A stretch of 64,000 bases of DNA from Vibrio sp. 10N (lineage in GTDB: Bacteria; Pseudomonadota; Gammaproteobacteria; Enterobacterales; Vibrionaceae). A program made the translations under genes and the position numbers. Positions 39,111-47,545 of this stretch are shown here, in pieces. Where the stretch lies: NCBI RefSeq assembly GCF_036245475.1, contig NZ_BTPM01000001.1, forward strand, positions 868,001 through 932,000. Direction: 5' to 3'. Below the pieces are notes generated by a model. That model did no database searches. It was not told where the DNA came from and saw only the letters and a list, made by a program, of their open reading frames with translations. Each line of letters starts with the position of its first letter. Positions within the stretch are counted from its first letter, which is position 1.

Positions 39111-40784
39111 ATGGCTACAGAGGCTGATAATAAGCTGGCGCTTGATAATAATCTCGGCACCGCTAAAGAAAAGCTTGGTAAAGCATCGGGCTGGTTGTCG
39201 AGCTTTTGGCAAAGCTCGCAGCGCAACGTCATCATTATTACCATTTTTGCCACTATCACTGCCGCCATCATCGTTATCATGTTGTGGACCTCGGCTGAGC
39301 GCTTTAGACCGCTGTACAGCAAATCGTCAAACTATGATTCCAGCCAGATTTTGCAAATGTTGGATGAAGAAGCAATACGCTATCAACTGAGTCAAGATGA
39401 TGGGCAAATCCTGGTACCGGAGCGGGATGTCGCCAAGATCCGCATGGTTTTAGCATCTAAAGGTTTGAAAGAGCAGTTACCGAGTGGCTTTGATTCTTTA
39501 GACAGCAGCAAAGGTTTAGGAGAGAGTCAGTTTATGGAAAATGCGCGCTATCGGCATGCCCTAGAAGGGGAATTGGCGCGAAGTATTACTACTATGAGTG
39601 CGGTGAGCTTGGCGAGAGTGCATTTGGCGATCCCTAAAGAAAGCTTGTTCATGCGCGAAGAAGCGGAGCAGCCTAGAGCCTCGGTTATCGTGCATATTAT
39701 TAATGGGATGGACTTAAAACCCTCGCAAGTGGAGTCGGTCATTAATCTAGTGTCTGGTGCGGTGATTGGTCTTAAATCAGAACACGTTCGCGTGGTAGAC
39801 CAGCACGGTCGTTTATTGTCCAACGATGCAACGGTAGGAGACATCACCGTAACGTCCGGCAAACAGACGGACTACAAGCGCAACGTAGAGCAAACCTTGG
39901 TCGCACAGGCAACCGATATGCTGACACCCATTCTCGGAGTCAGTAACTTCCGAGTGCAGATCGCCAGCGATATCGACTTCTCCAAAATAGAAGAAACCGA
40001 AGAAATATACGCCGATCCGGTTGTGCGTAAAGAGACCTTACTCAATGACGTCAACGAATCCTCCATGGCGCTGGGTATTCCAGGTGCGCTGAGTAATACA
40101 CCGCCCGTTACTGATGCTGAGGAACAACCTGACCCCAACTCGATAGTCAATCGAAGTGAAACTTCCCGAGACTATGCGGTCAGTGGCAAAGTACGCCATG
40201 TGCAACATCAGCAAGGGGTACTCAACAAACTCTCCGTCTCTGTGGTCGTCAATGACATGGCCAACCCAAACCAAACTTGGACACCGGAAGAACTCGTCAA
40301 TATTGAGAATGTGGTGCGATCAGCCATCGGCTTTGATGAGCAGCGTGGTGACAACATTCACATCACTCACTTCCCTTTTGTGGTTGCCGCCATTCCGGAA
40401 CAAGTTCAAGTGCCTTGGTTTGAGAATATGAACATCATGCAACCGCTTAAGTATTTGCTGGGCGTGATGCTCAGCGGACTGATGATCATGGTTGTACTTA
40501 AACCTCTGGCGCAATACCTGACGAAGTCTGCAGAGCGTGAAGAGCAAGATGCTGAAAGCATGGATTATGACAACCTCATTACCAAAGAGGAGCGTGAGGC
40601 AGAGGCGGCAATGCAGTCTAAGTTGGAGGCGCTGGGTATTGATGCGACGGGGATTAAGGCTCTGGATGATAACTTGCCGTCTGCCGACAGTCCTTTGGAA
40701 GTGCAGATACAACATTTGAAACTGATTGCTAAAGAGGACCCCAATCGGGTTGCGGAGATCTTACGAACATGGATTCAAGCTTAA
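39111..40784 (+). CDS. fliF: flagellar MS-ring protein FliF
   Basis: 557 residues. Two membrane segments (about 40-60 and 450-470) enclose a periplasmic YscJ/FliF domain, and a short cytoplasmic tail ends in RVAEILRTWIQA, the FliG-binding helix. Landmarks are RPLYS near residue 66 and QFMENARYRHALEGELARSI. Confidence 0.96.
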   Translation: MATEADNKLALDNNLGTAKEKLGKASGWLSSFWQSSQRNVIIITIFATITAAIIVIMLWTSAERFRPLYSKSSNYDSSQILQMLDEEAIRYQLSQDDGQILVPERDVAKIRMVLASKGLKEQLPSGFDSLDSSKGLGESQFMENARYRHALEGELARSITTMSAVSLARVHLAIPKESLFMREEAEQPRASVIVHIINGMDLKPSQVESVINLVSGAVIGLKSEHVRVVDQHGRLLSNDATVGDITVTSGKQTDYKRNVEQTLVAQATDMLTPILGVSNFRVQIASDIDFSKIEETEEIYADPVVRKETLLNDVNESSMALGIPGALSNTPPVTDAEEQPDPNSIVNRSETSRDYAVSGKVRHVQHQQGVLNKLSVSVVVNDMANPNQTWTPEELVNIENVVRSAIGFDEQRGDNIHITHFPFVVAAIPEQVQVPWFENMNIMQPLKYLLGVMLSGLMIMVVLKPLAQYLTKSAEREEQDAESMDYDNLITKEEREAEAAMQSKLEALGIDATGIKALDDNLPSADSPLEVQIQHLKLIAKEDPNRVAEILRTWIQA

Positions 40785-40820
40785 GGATTACTTCTTATGA
40801 AACAAGAGGGGTGAGCCAAT

Positions 40821-41825
40821 ATGGATGATAAGCAAACCTACCAGTCGGTAGATGGGGTCGCGATGCTCGTACTCAGCATGGGCGAAGATATTGGCGCTGA
40901 GGTGCTCAAGGGATTCACCCATGAAGAGATTAAGCAGATCACCCATGCCATGAGTAAGATGCAAGACATTAAAGCGGCAGATGCCATGGTCTCTTTGAAT
41001 GGGTTCTTCGATGATTTTCGCAAGCACTCCGGCATTTTGGGCGGAACACGAAACTACATCACCAATGTCTTGGAGAAAACTCTCAATGGTAATCTCGCGC
41101 GTGACTTGGTCTCGGAGATTTATGGTGATGAAATTCGCTCTCATGCGGAAAAATTGGCGTGGATACCGCCTGATTTGCTCGTCAACGATTTGCGCAAAGA
41201 GCACGTTAACTTGCAAGCGCTTTTGATTGCCCATTTACCCCTTGAATACAGCGGTCGGGTTATGGATGAGTACGATGAAAAAGAGTGCCATGAATTGATT
41301 TTGCAGATATCTAAGACTCAGGTGCTGACCTCTGGGCTGATGGAAACGCTGAAAGATTTGATCGACCGGTGCAAGATCAATTACCACAGTGGCGGCTCGT
41401 CGAGTCTTCAAGGCTCAAAAGTGGTCGCGAACCTTATCAATCGCTATTCAGGCAATAAAAATGAGCTGTTTGAATATCTTCATGACAAAGACAAACAGAC
41501 TGCTGAGATGGTGGAAGAAGCCATGTTCGATTTCTTCACCTTGTTTAATCAAGATCTGGAAACCATCAATGTGATTAATGAGAAAGTCAGTCTAGAGCAG
41601 TGGGCTTACGCCTTGAAGGGAACCAATAAAGAGTGCCGACTTTACATTATTAATTCAATGCCGCAGCGAGTATCTACAGAGCTGAAAGAGAACCTGGTGC
41701 GTATTGGTGCCGTGCCCGTGAGTCAAGTGGAGCAAGCTCGTAAAGCGATCATAGATATTGTCAAAGAGCTGCAAGCTGAAGGAGAAATCAAACTTAACTT
41801 CGCGAACGAGCCGCGACTGACATAA
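40821..41825 (+). CDS. fliG: flagellar switch protein FliG
   Basis: 334 residues, the usual length. The N-terminal FliF-binding, middle (EHVNLQALLIAHLPLEYSGRVM) and C-terminal domains (YALKGTNKECR, INSMPQRVSTELKENL) are in order. The torque helix reads NQDLETINVINEKV where E. coli has DDRSIQRLLREV, so two of the charges that interact with MotA (Asp288 and Arg297 in E. coli numbering) look replaced; this alignment is by eye. Confidence 0.94.
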   Translation: MDDKQTYQSVDGVAMLVLSMGEDIGAEVLKGFTHEEIKQITHAMSKMQDIKAADAMVSLNGFFDDFRKHSGILGGTRNYITNVLEKTLNGNLARDLVSEIYGDEIRSHAEKLAWIPPDLLVNDLRKEHVNLQALLIAHLPLEYSGRVMDEYDEKECHELILQISKTQVLTSGLMETLKDLIDRCKINYHSGGSSSLQGSKVVANLINRYSGNKNELFEYLHDKDKQTAEMVEEAMFDFFTLFNQDLETINVINEKVSLEQWAYALKGTNKECRLYIINSMPQRVSTELKENLVRIGAVPVSQVEQARKAIIDIVKELQAEGEIKLNFANEPRLT

Positions 41826-41868
41826 CGGACTCGATAAGCACATTGAAGGTCAACGCTAAGGAGAGGCA

Positions 41869-42876
41869 ATGAAGTTAACCAGTATAGGATTACGCAAGTC
41901 TGAGGTGAGCTCTGCAACCACGGGGCGCATTCGTAAGCCAGAAAAACTGGAGAATCGACCCAATCGTTCCGTCGTACTCGGCCAGCAAATGGTGCACCTC
42001 AACTTACACGAGCGCCCGAGACTGATCGCTGAAGTATCGGAGTCTCATAAAGGCTTCAGCCAGTTGCTCCTGGCTGGAGAGGTACTTCGCACTACCGCTA
42101 GTGAGCTACTAAAACTCAAGCGACTGGCTGAATTGCCACAATATACGCCGTCACAAGCAAACCAAATTGATGTGATCAAAAAGACGCTCATGTTCTGGAA
42201 TAGCAAACAGCTTTTTGGCCGTCATGTTCTGGACTCTACGTTTGCACCGGTACAGGTTGATGCTCCCACTATCGAGTTTACGGTGCCGGGTCTTGACATG
42301 GGGCGTGAACGCTATCGGGATGAAGTGGTCTCGCTCTACATTAATCATCGACTGGTTGCTTTAGCGTTTGAGCGTACTGAGGATCGTGAAGTGTTGCTTG
42401 AGCAGTTCAAAATGATGTTTGCTTTTGCCAAGTTGCAGCTGAGATTGAATGAAAACCAAGAGCTGGTGATAGGTATGAGTGACAAGGATTGGCGACAATG
42501 GGACGGTCAAATCTTTGTGTCGGGCCAAGGTGGGCGTTATGCAGAGGGAACTCCAATTGCCGTTGCTGTGAATACGCTACAGCCTGTGGTCGAGAACATT
42601 ACTCAATTAGCGGTCAATGAGTCCGGTGCTCTAGCTCAAATCGAGCGCGTCCTTGAGCGGGTAAATAAAATGTATCTGGCCCTGTCTAAGGTTCTCAAGT
42701 TTAAAAAGGAAAGGGCGAATCAATTGATCGCGTTCTGCTCACATCCGGAGCTTAGAGATATAGACAGCTTTAAACAGCAGGTCGAGTCGAGTCCTCACCA
42801 ATCACTTCGTTCAATTCACAACAGTTTTCAAGGACCAAGTCGGGATAATGTTATCAAGCTATTGAGAAAAAACTGA
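41869..42876 (+). CDS. unknown 335-residue protein in the fliHIJ position
   Basis: Strong AAGGAGAGGC ribosome binding site and same direction as fliEFG, 43 bp downstream of fliG. It has no signal peptide, no membrane segment, no P-loop and none of the FliH, FliI or FliJ motifs. The first 35 residues are basic and probably unstructured; helices follow at about 50-90; a mixed region (125-235) includes VEXLYIN-type strands and ILDxSDKDWRQWDG-like segments; a helical region (about 250-285, ALAQIERVLERVNKMYLALSK) lies near the end. Its stop codon overlaps the -35 of the flgM promoter. I do not recognise it. It may be a lateral-type-specific regulator or assembly factor. Confidence 0.85.
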   Translation: MKLTSIGLRKSEVSSATTGRIRKPEKLENRPNRSVVLGQQMVHLNLHERPRLIAEVSESHKGFSQLLLAGEVLRTTASELLKLKRLAELPQYTPSQANQIDVIKKTLMFWNSKQLFGRHVLDSTFAPVQVDAPTIEFTVPGLDMGRERYRDEVVSLYINHRLVALAFERTEDREVLLEQFKMMFAFAKLQLRLNENQELVIGMSDKDWRQWDGQIFVSGQGGRYAEGTPIAVAVNTLQPVVENITQLAVNESGALAQIERVLERVNKMYLALSKVLKFKKERANQLIAFCSHPELRDIDSFKQQVESSPHQSLRSIHNSFQGPSRDNVIKLLRKN

Positions 42877-42901
42877 AATGAGAGTGATTTGTTGCCGTTA
42901 T
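42874..42901 (+). promoter_or_regulatory. sigma-28-like promoter of flgM
   Basis: GAAA (42875-42878), 15 bp, GCCGTTAT (42894-42901). This fits the flagellar sigma-28 consensus TAAA-N15-GCCGATAA at ten of twelve positions. The -35 overlaps the stop of the 335-residue gene. The same layout precedes the flagellin gene. Confidence 0.7.
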
Positions 42902-42936
42902 AGCCTAGTAGAGACCAACAGAGGTGAGTATGGGTT

Positions 42937-43224
42937 ATGAGCAACATTAAGGTCGATAACATTAAGTACATCGTACCAAACACTCAGGTTGATGCGGTGC
43001 AACAGAAAAAGACAGAACCAGACCATAAGACAAGGGTCAAGCAAGTCAATCTGTCTCAGCATGAGGTGTCGTTACTGGAAAGTAGTAAGACGCTGTTTGA
43101 GGGTATGGACGATATCGATGCGGCCAAGGTGGAACAAATCAAGGCGCAAATCGCCTCTGGGGAGTTGGTGTTTGATATGGATGAGTTAGCCAAAGTAATC
43201 GCGAGGTTAGATCATGGAAAATAA
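42937..43224 (+). CDS. flgM: anti-sigma-28 factor FlgM
   Basis: 95 residues. The C-terminal half has the FlgM pattern DAAKVEQIKAQIASGELVFDMDELAKVIA. It would hold the sigma factor encoded at 51353 inactive until it is exported through the finished hook. It starts with ATG at 42937 and overlaps flgN by 11 bp. The promoter in front of it looks sigma-28-dependent, a feedback arrangement. Confidence 0.9.
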   Translation: MSNIKVDNIKYIVPNTQVDAVQQKKTEPDHKTRVKQVNLSQHEVSLLESSKTLFEGMDDIDAAKVEQIKAQIASGELVFDMDELAKVIARLDHGK

Positions 43225-43633
43225 GAAAGTTATCGTCGGCTACCTGCATTACGGTCAGGCTATCTTACGTCTGTCGCATCAACTATCAGAGCAACTTGAT
43301 GAAGTAAGGCTAGCGATATTGAAAGGTGAATACCACACGCTTGAAGCACTCAACGACAGCATACTGTCACTCTCATACCAAATGGCTGAAGCGGATACCA
43401 AACGCTTTTCTCTAGCGAAACATCTAGGGTGTACAGATCGTCAATACGCCAAGGCAGTACAGCAGAGACTTAAAGGAGACCTGCAACGCCGCGTCGCGGA
43501 CTTAGATGGTCAAATTGAACGTAGCGTGCATATGTGCAAGCACAAGCTTGCGCGTCAGGGCAGTCTCATGGTGATGCAACACCAAGCCATGGAAGAAGCG
43601 ATGGGGGCACAGCAGCTGAAGATCAATGTGTAA
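43214..43633 (+). CDS. flgN: flagellar export chaperone FlgN
   Basis: 139 residues, almost all helical, of the FlgN type that escorts FlgK and FlgL to the export gate. Identification rests on position between flgM and flgA, length and helix pattern; sequence motifs are weak in this family. Confidence 0.8.
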   Translation: MENKKVIVGYLHYGQAILRLSHQLSEQLDEVRLAILKGEYHTLEALNDSILSLSYQMAEADTKRFSLAKHLGCTDRQYAKAVQQRLKGDLQRRVADLDGQIERSVHMCKHKLARQGSLMVMQHQAMEEAMGAQQLKINV

Positions 43634-44375
43634 GAAAATATACTCTGTATTTTTACCAAGTCTTCGATGGGGGGTTGCCTTTGGCATGCTGACATGTGTT
43701 TTGACCCTTCCGGCTCAAGCATTAGAGACAACCTCCGAAGTGCATAGTCAAAGTACACTACTCGGAATTTCGAACCGTTTGAAGTCGAGGATCGAGAGAG
43801 CGATTAAAAGGCGCTATCCGGAATCCGCAACACTTAACATTAAGCTGCGCTTTTCCAAGGCACTTAACCATGTCCAGCCTTGCCCGATAGAGCCTATTAT
43901 TGAGACCAAGCGTGAAGTTGCTTTGGGGTCTCAAAAATGGTTTGTCAGTTGCCCTCAATTAGGTTGGAAGGCATCGGCGATGGCCACTTCTCAACTCAGC
44001 GTTTTAGCGGCAACCGCATCGAAAACGCTCAAGAAAGGACATCGAGTTCAATCCACAGACACCTCACTTTCTGAAGTTACGTTGACCAAAGATGCGAGAC
44101 TGTTCTATCAGGTAGATGAGGTTCTTGGCAGTAAACTAAAGCGTTCAGTCAAGAAGGGCGACATTCTAAGCGCCCAGCGATTTTATCTTGATTACGATGT
44201 AGAAAAAGGGCTCCCAGTGAGTGTAATTTACCACTCAAAAACGTTTAGCTTGGAAACGCAAGGAGTGGCACTGGAGGATGGTCAGGTTGGTGATGTCATT
44301 GCGATAAAGAACGCCAAATCTGGTCGACAGCTTCGCGGCCAGGTGGTCGAGAAAAACCTGGTGCGAGTATTTTAA
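43626..44375 (+). CDS. flgA: P-ring assembly chaperone FlgA
   Basis: 249 residues. A signal peptide (about 1-35, ending near AQALE) precedes the FlgA body with two cysteine-containing segments (VQPCPIEP, FVSCPQLG) and the SAF-type C-terminal domain (KKGDILSAQRF, GQVGDVIAIKNAKSGRQLRGQVV). It assists FlgI polymerisation. It ends 22 bp from the convergent flhA. Confidence 0.93.
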   Translation: MCKKIYSVFLPSLRWGVAFGMLTCVLTLPAQALETTSEVHSQSTLLGISNRLKSRIERAIKRRYPESATLNIKLRFSKALNHVQPCPIEPIIETKREVALGSQKWFVSCPQLGWKASAMATSQLSVLAATASKTLKKGHRVQSTDTSLSEVTLTKDARLFYQVDEVLGSKLKRSVKKGDILSAQRFYLDYDVEKGLPVSVIYHSKTFSLETQGVALEDGQVGDVIAIKNAKSGRQLRGQVVEKNLVRVF

Positions 44376-44397
44376 CACTACCAACTAGCTGTGCACT

Positions 44398-46527
44398 TTA
44401 CTCAATCTCACCCAGCACGTTTAACCCATAGTCGTTGGGAATCTCATTATAACTTAATACGATTAACTGCTTGGCAAAGGCTTTAGCTAACTTGGCGAGC
44501 ATAGGTCTTGTCGTCGGTGGTACGACTAACACTGGTGGTAGGTTTTGACTTTGCAGGGTTTGGACTATGGTTGGCATTCTATTTTGGAACTTTTTCAGTA
44601 TGGTCGGATCCAGTGGGATTGAATCGAGCGGAATGGTCGGATCGTTTTGTTGAGTCAGGGAGATTGCACTTTTGATTTCGTTTTCAAGAACGGGAGCGAT
44701 AATAAAAGCGTTAATCGATTTTTGATTTGATGTAATTAAGTTCATGATAGTGCGTTTGAGTGCGACACGAATATTGGATGATAGCAATATGGGATCTTTT
44801 ACCGAGTCAATACTTTCTATAATCGTATTAGCAATGGTTCGAACATTAATGATAGGCACTTGTTGAGCTAGCAACTGCCTAATAACCTGCATTTGCAGGT
44901 TGGGAGAGATGACACTGGCAAGGTTCTCTGCGAGCTCCGGGTGCTGTATCGCCAGCCGTCGATTGAGTGCTTTCACATCATCATAGTTAAAAATGTTGTC
45001 TAGGTGTTCACTGCACACTTTACTCACGTGCGTGGCGATCACGTCGTGTACTTCAATGACTTGGAATCCGAGGTTGATGGCTTTGGTTTTGTCTTCTTTG
45101 TTAATCCATAATGCGGGTAATTGGTAAGCAGGGTCAACGCCAACAATGCCGTCCAAGTCTGGATGGTTGATACGATTTCCAACAGCCATAGCTTTGTCTA
45201 CGTAGACTTCTCCCCGTTCGATTTCATCACCGTCAATACTGATAGCATATTCAGAGGCCTTGAGAGAGAGATCGTCAGTGATCACCACTTCTGGTATCAC
45301 AAAGCCAATTTGCTCACTTAAGGTTTTACGGCTGCCACGAATACTCTTAATTAGGTTGCCACCTTTCTTGGTGCTCGTCAGAGACACCAGCTTGAAGCCT
45401 AAAGAGAGAGCGATGACATCTACGTTTGGGATAATGTTCCAATCAATCACATTCTCTTGCCCAGAGTGGGGTAAAGCGTCAACATCTGCTTCGACAGTTG
45501 GAGCAACAACGCGATATTTTGATTGCTGCCACCCAACAAAAGCTAATAATACGGTAAATGTATAAAAGGCTATGTGTGGCATATTGGGAACGCTGCCAAT
45601 CACAAACATTACGCCCGCGGCCATGTAGAGGTTACTTGGTGAGGCAAGGAGTTGCTGCTTCACAGTTTGGCCCATATCATTGTCGTTATCACTGATGCGA
45701 GTAACGATGATAGCGGCAGATGTGGCGAGCAGTAGAGAAGGAATTTGTGCCACTAAACCATCGCCTATTGTTAACAGTGCATAGGTTTGAAAGGCTTCTT
45801 CTGCGGAGAGACTGTGTTCAAAAACGCCAATCAGTACACCACCGATGAGATTAATAAACAGAATCAGTAAGCCGGCAATGGCATCGCCACGAACAAATTT
45901 ACTGGCACCATCCATCGCCCCATAAAACTCAGCTTCCTCACCAACTTCAAGGCGCCGGGTTTTCGCTTCTTGTTGATCGATAGCACCTGCATTAAGGTCG
46001 GCGTCAATCGCCATCTGTTTGCCGGGAAGGGCGTCAAGGGTGAATCTGGCTGAGACTTCCGAGATACGTTCTCCCCCTTTGGTGATAACCACGAAGTTAA
46101 TGATCATCAGGATCACAAAGACCACCATACCGACCACATAACTGCCGCCAATCACCACTTCACCAAACGACTGGATCACTTTACCCGCGGCGTCACCACC
46201 ATGATGACCTTCTAGCAGGACGATACGAGTTGAGGCGACATTGAGTGTCAGACGAAGCAATGTTGCAATCAATAGTAATGACGGAAAAATCGAGAAGTCG
46301 AGTACTCGGCTGACGGTACTGCTGACAAGCAAGACAACGATGGCCAGCATGATGTTAAAAGTAAAGAACCCATCCAGCAAAATTGGGGGGAGCGGTAGGA
46401 TCACCATTGCCAGGATCATCAGAAGCACGACAGGTATCGTGAGTTTTGGTATGACCGCCTTGAGTACGTTGCGCATAGAGCTCATTTTAGTGGTTATTGT
46501 TGAGTAATATCCTAGGATATTTTTCAC
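44398..46527 (-). CDS. flhA: flagellar export gate protein FlhA
   Basis: 709 residues from a GTG at 46527 with GAGAA ahead, or 695 from the ATG at 46485, which is closer to the usual length but has no ribosome binding site. Eight transmembrane helices are followed by the FHIPEP signature region (GEEAEFYGAMDGASKFVRGDAIAG) and the cytoplasmic ring-forming domain. The protein normally takes substrates from the FliHIJ ATPase complex. It is encoded alone on the minus strand. Confidence 0.95.
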   Translation of the reverse strand: MKNILGYYSTITTKMSSMRNVLKAVIPKLTIPVVLLMILAMVILPLPPILLDGFFTFNIMLAIVVLLVSSTVSRVLDFSIFPSLLLIATLLRLTLNVASTRIVLLEGHHGGDAAGKVIQSFGEVVIGGSYVVGMVVFVILMIINFVVITKGGERISEVSARFTLDALPGKQMAIDADLNAGAIDQQEAKTRRLEVGEEAEFYGAMDGASKFVRGDAIAGLLILFINLIGGVLIGVFEHSLSAEEAFQTYALLTIGDGLVAQIPSLLLATSAAIIVTRISDNDNDMGQTVKQQLLASPSNLYMAAGVMFVIGSVPNMPHIAFYTFTVLLAFVGWQQSKYRVVAPTVEADVDALPHSGQENVIDWNIIPNVDVIALSLGFKLVSLTSTKKGGNLIKSIRGSRKTLSEQIGFVIPEVVITDDLSLKASEYAISIDGDEIERGEVYVDKAMAVGNRINHPDLDGIVGVDPAYQLPALWINKEDKTKAINLGFQVIEVHDVIATHVSKVCSEHLDNIFNYDDVKALNRRLAIQHPELAENLASVISPNLQMQVIRQLLAQQVPIINVRTIANTIIESIDSVKDPILLSSNIRVALKRTIMNLITSNQKSINAFIIAPVLENEIKSAISLTQQNDPTIPLDSIPLDPTILKKFQNRMPTIVQTLQSQNLPPVLVVPPTTRPMLAKLAKAFAKQLIVLSYNEIPNDYGLNVLGEIE
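46506..46521. promoter_or_regulatory. 16-bp perfect palindrome in the flhA leader
   Basis: AATATCCTAGGATATT. It is inside codons 3-8 if flhA starts at the GTG 46527, and in the untranslated leader if it starts at the ATG 46485. Divergent flhA and flagellin promoters would both be within reach of a bound protein. Confidence 0.45.
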
Positions 46528-46588
46528 GCAATTCTCGTTTTTGAAACTTGCAATGTTCGTGATTGGCGAAATTTTTTAAAAAAAACAT

Positions 46589-46615
46589 GAAATGAATTTT
46601 CTCCAATGTCGTTAG
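46589..46615 (+). promoter_or_regulatory. sigma-28-like promoter of the flagellin gene
   Basis: GAAA (46589-46592), 15 bp, GTCGTTAG (46608-46615). The GAAATGA start of the spacer is shared with the flgM promoter at 42874. Transcription would begin near 46622, giving a 31-base leader. Confidence 0.65.
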
Positions 46616-46652
46616 CAGTAATTGAACAGCAAACACAGATGGGGAACATCAG

Positions 46653-47486
46653 ATGGCTATATCAGTACACACTAACTACGCAAGTCTCGTCACGCAGAAT
46701 ACTTTGCAGTCGACTAACAGCGCGTTAACGAAATCAATGGAAAGACTGTCTACGGGCTTCCGTATTAACTCTGCAGCTGATGATGCAGCAGGCCTACAAA
46801 TTGCGAACCGACTTGAGGCACAGTCACGTGGGATGAATGTGGCGATGCGCAATTCTCAAGATGCGATTTCCATGATGCAAACGGCTGAGGGTGCGTTTGA
46901 TGAGATGACCAATATCGCCTATCGCATGAATGACTTGGCCGTTCAGTATGCAAACGGAACCAACTCTGCTGCAGACCAGGCTGCAATAGATGTGGAGTTT
47001 AACGCGCTAAGTGATGAGTTATCTAACATAGCCGCGAACACCAATTTTGGTGGCACTAACTTGTTGAGTACGGCGGGTTTTTCAGCTTCTGTAGATTTTC
47101 AGATTGGCTCTTCAGCCGCTGAGACATTGACTGTCGACGCATCGGCGGAAGTTGCAGCTGTAACCGGCCACGCGCTCGCGGCTGGCGGTGGTGGTCTATC
47201 TGCTGCGGGCAATATCACAGCGCTATCGGGTGCGGGTGGCCTTATTGAGCTACTAGGTACTGCTCGTGCGGAGTTTGGTGCAAATATTAACCGCCTTGAG
47301 CACACTATCACCAACTTGAGCAATATGACCGAGAACTTAGATTCTTCAAAAGGCCGAATCATGGATACCGATTTTGCATCGGAATCTGGAATGATGAGTA
47401 AACAGCAGATGCTCATGCAATCGGGTGCCTCTATGTTGAGTGCCTCAAAAATGGTGCCTCAATTGGCGATGAGTCTATTGGGCTAA
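46653..47486 (+). CDS. lafA: lateral-type flagellin LafA
   Basis: 277 residues, a short flagellin with conserved D0/D1 ends ([44 protein letters not shown] at the N terminus and [26 protein letters not shown] at the C terminus, split here by name only) and a small Ala/Gly-rich centre. Only this flagellin gene is in the locus. A terminator-like hairpin follows. Confidence 0.96.
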   Translation: MAISVHTNYASLVTQNTLQSTNSALTKSMERLSTGFRINSAADDAAGLQIANRLEAQSRGMNVAMRNSQDAISMMQTAEGAFDEMTNIAYRMNDLAVQYANGTNSAADQAAIDVEFNALSDELSNIAANTNFGGTNLLSTAGFSASVDFQIGSSAAETLTVDASAEVAAVTGHALAAGGGGLSAAGNITALSGAGGLIELLGTARAEFGANINRLEHTITNLSNMTENLDSSKGRIMDTDFASESGMMSKQQMLMQSGASMLSASKMVPQLAMSLLG

Positions 47487-47501
47487 TCAAACCGTGAAAC
47501 G

Positions 47502-47527
47502 GGAGGGTTGAGCTGTCCCTCCTTTAA
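47502..47527 (+). terminator. terminator or attenuator after lafA
   Basis: GGAGGG ttgagctgt CCCTCC then TTTAA. It would keep flagellin mRNA more abundant than the fliD-lafU part of the run. Confidence 0.6.
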
Positions 47528-47545
47528 TGAGTTGAGGAACAAATT

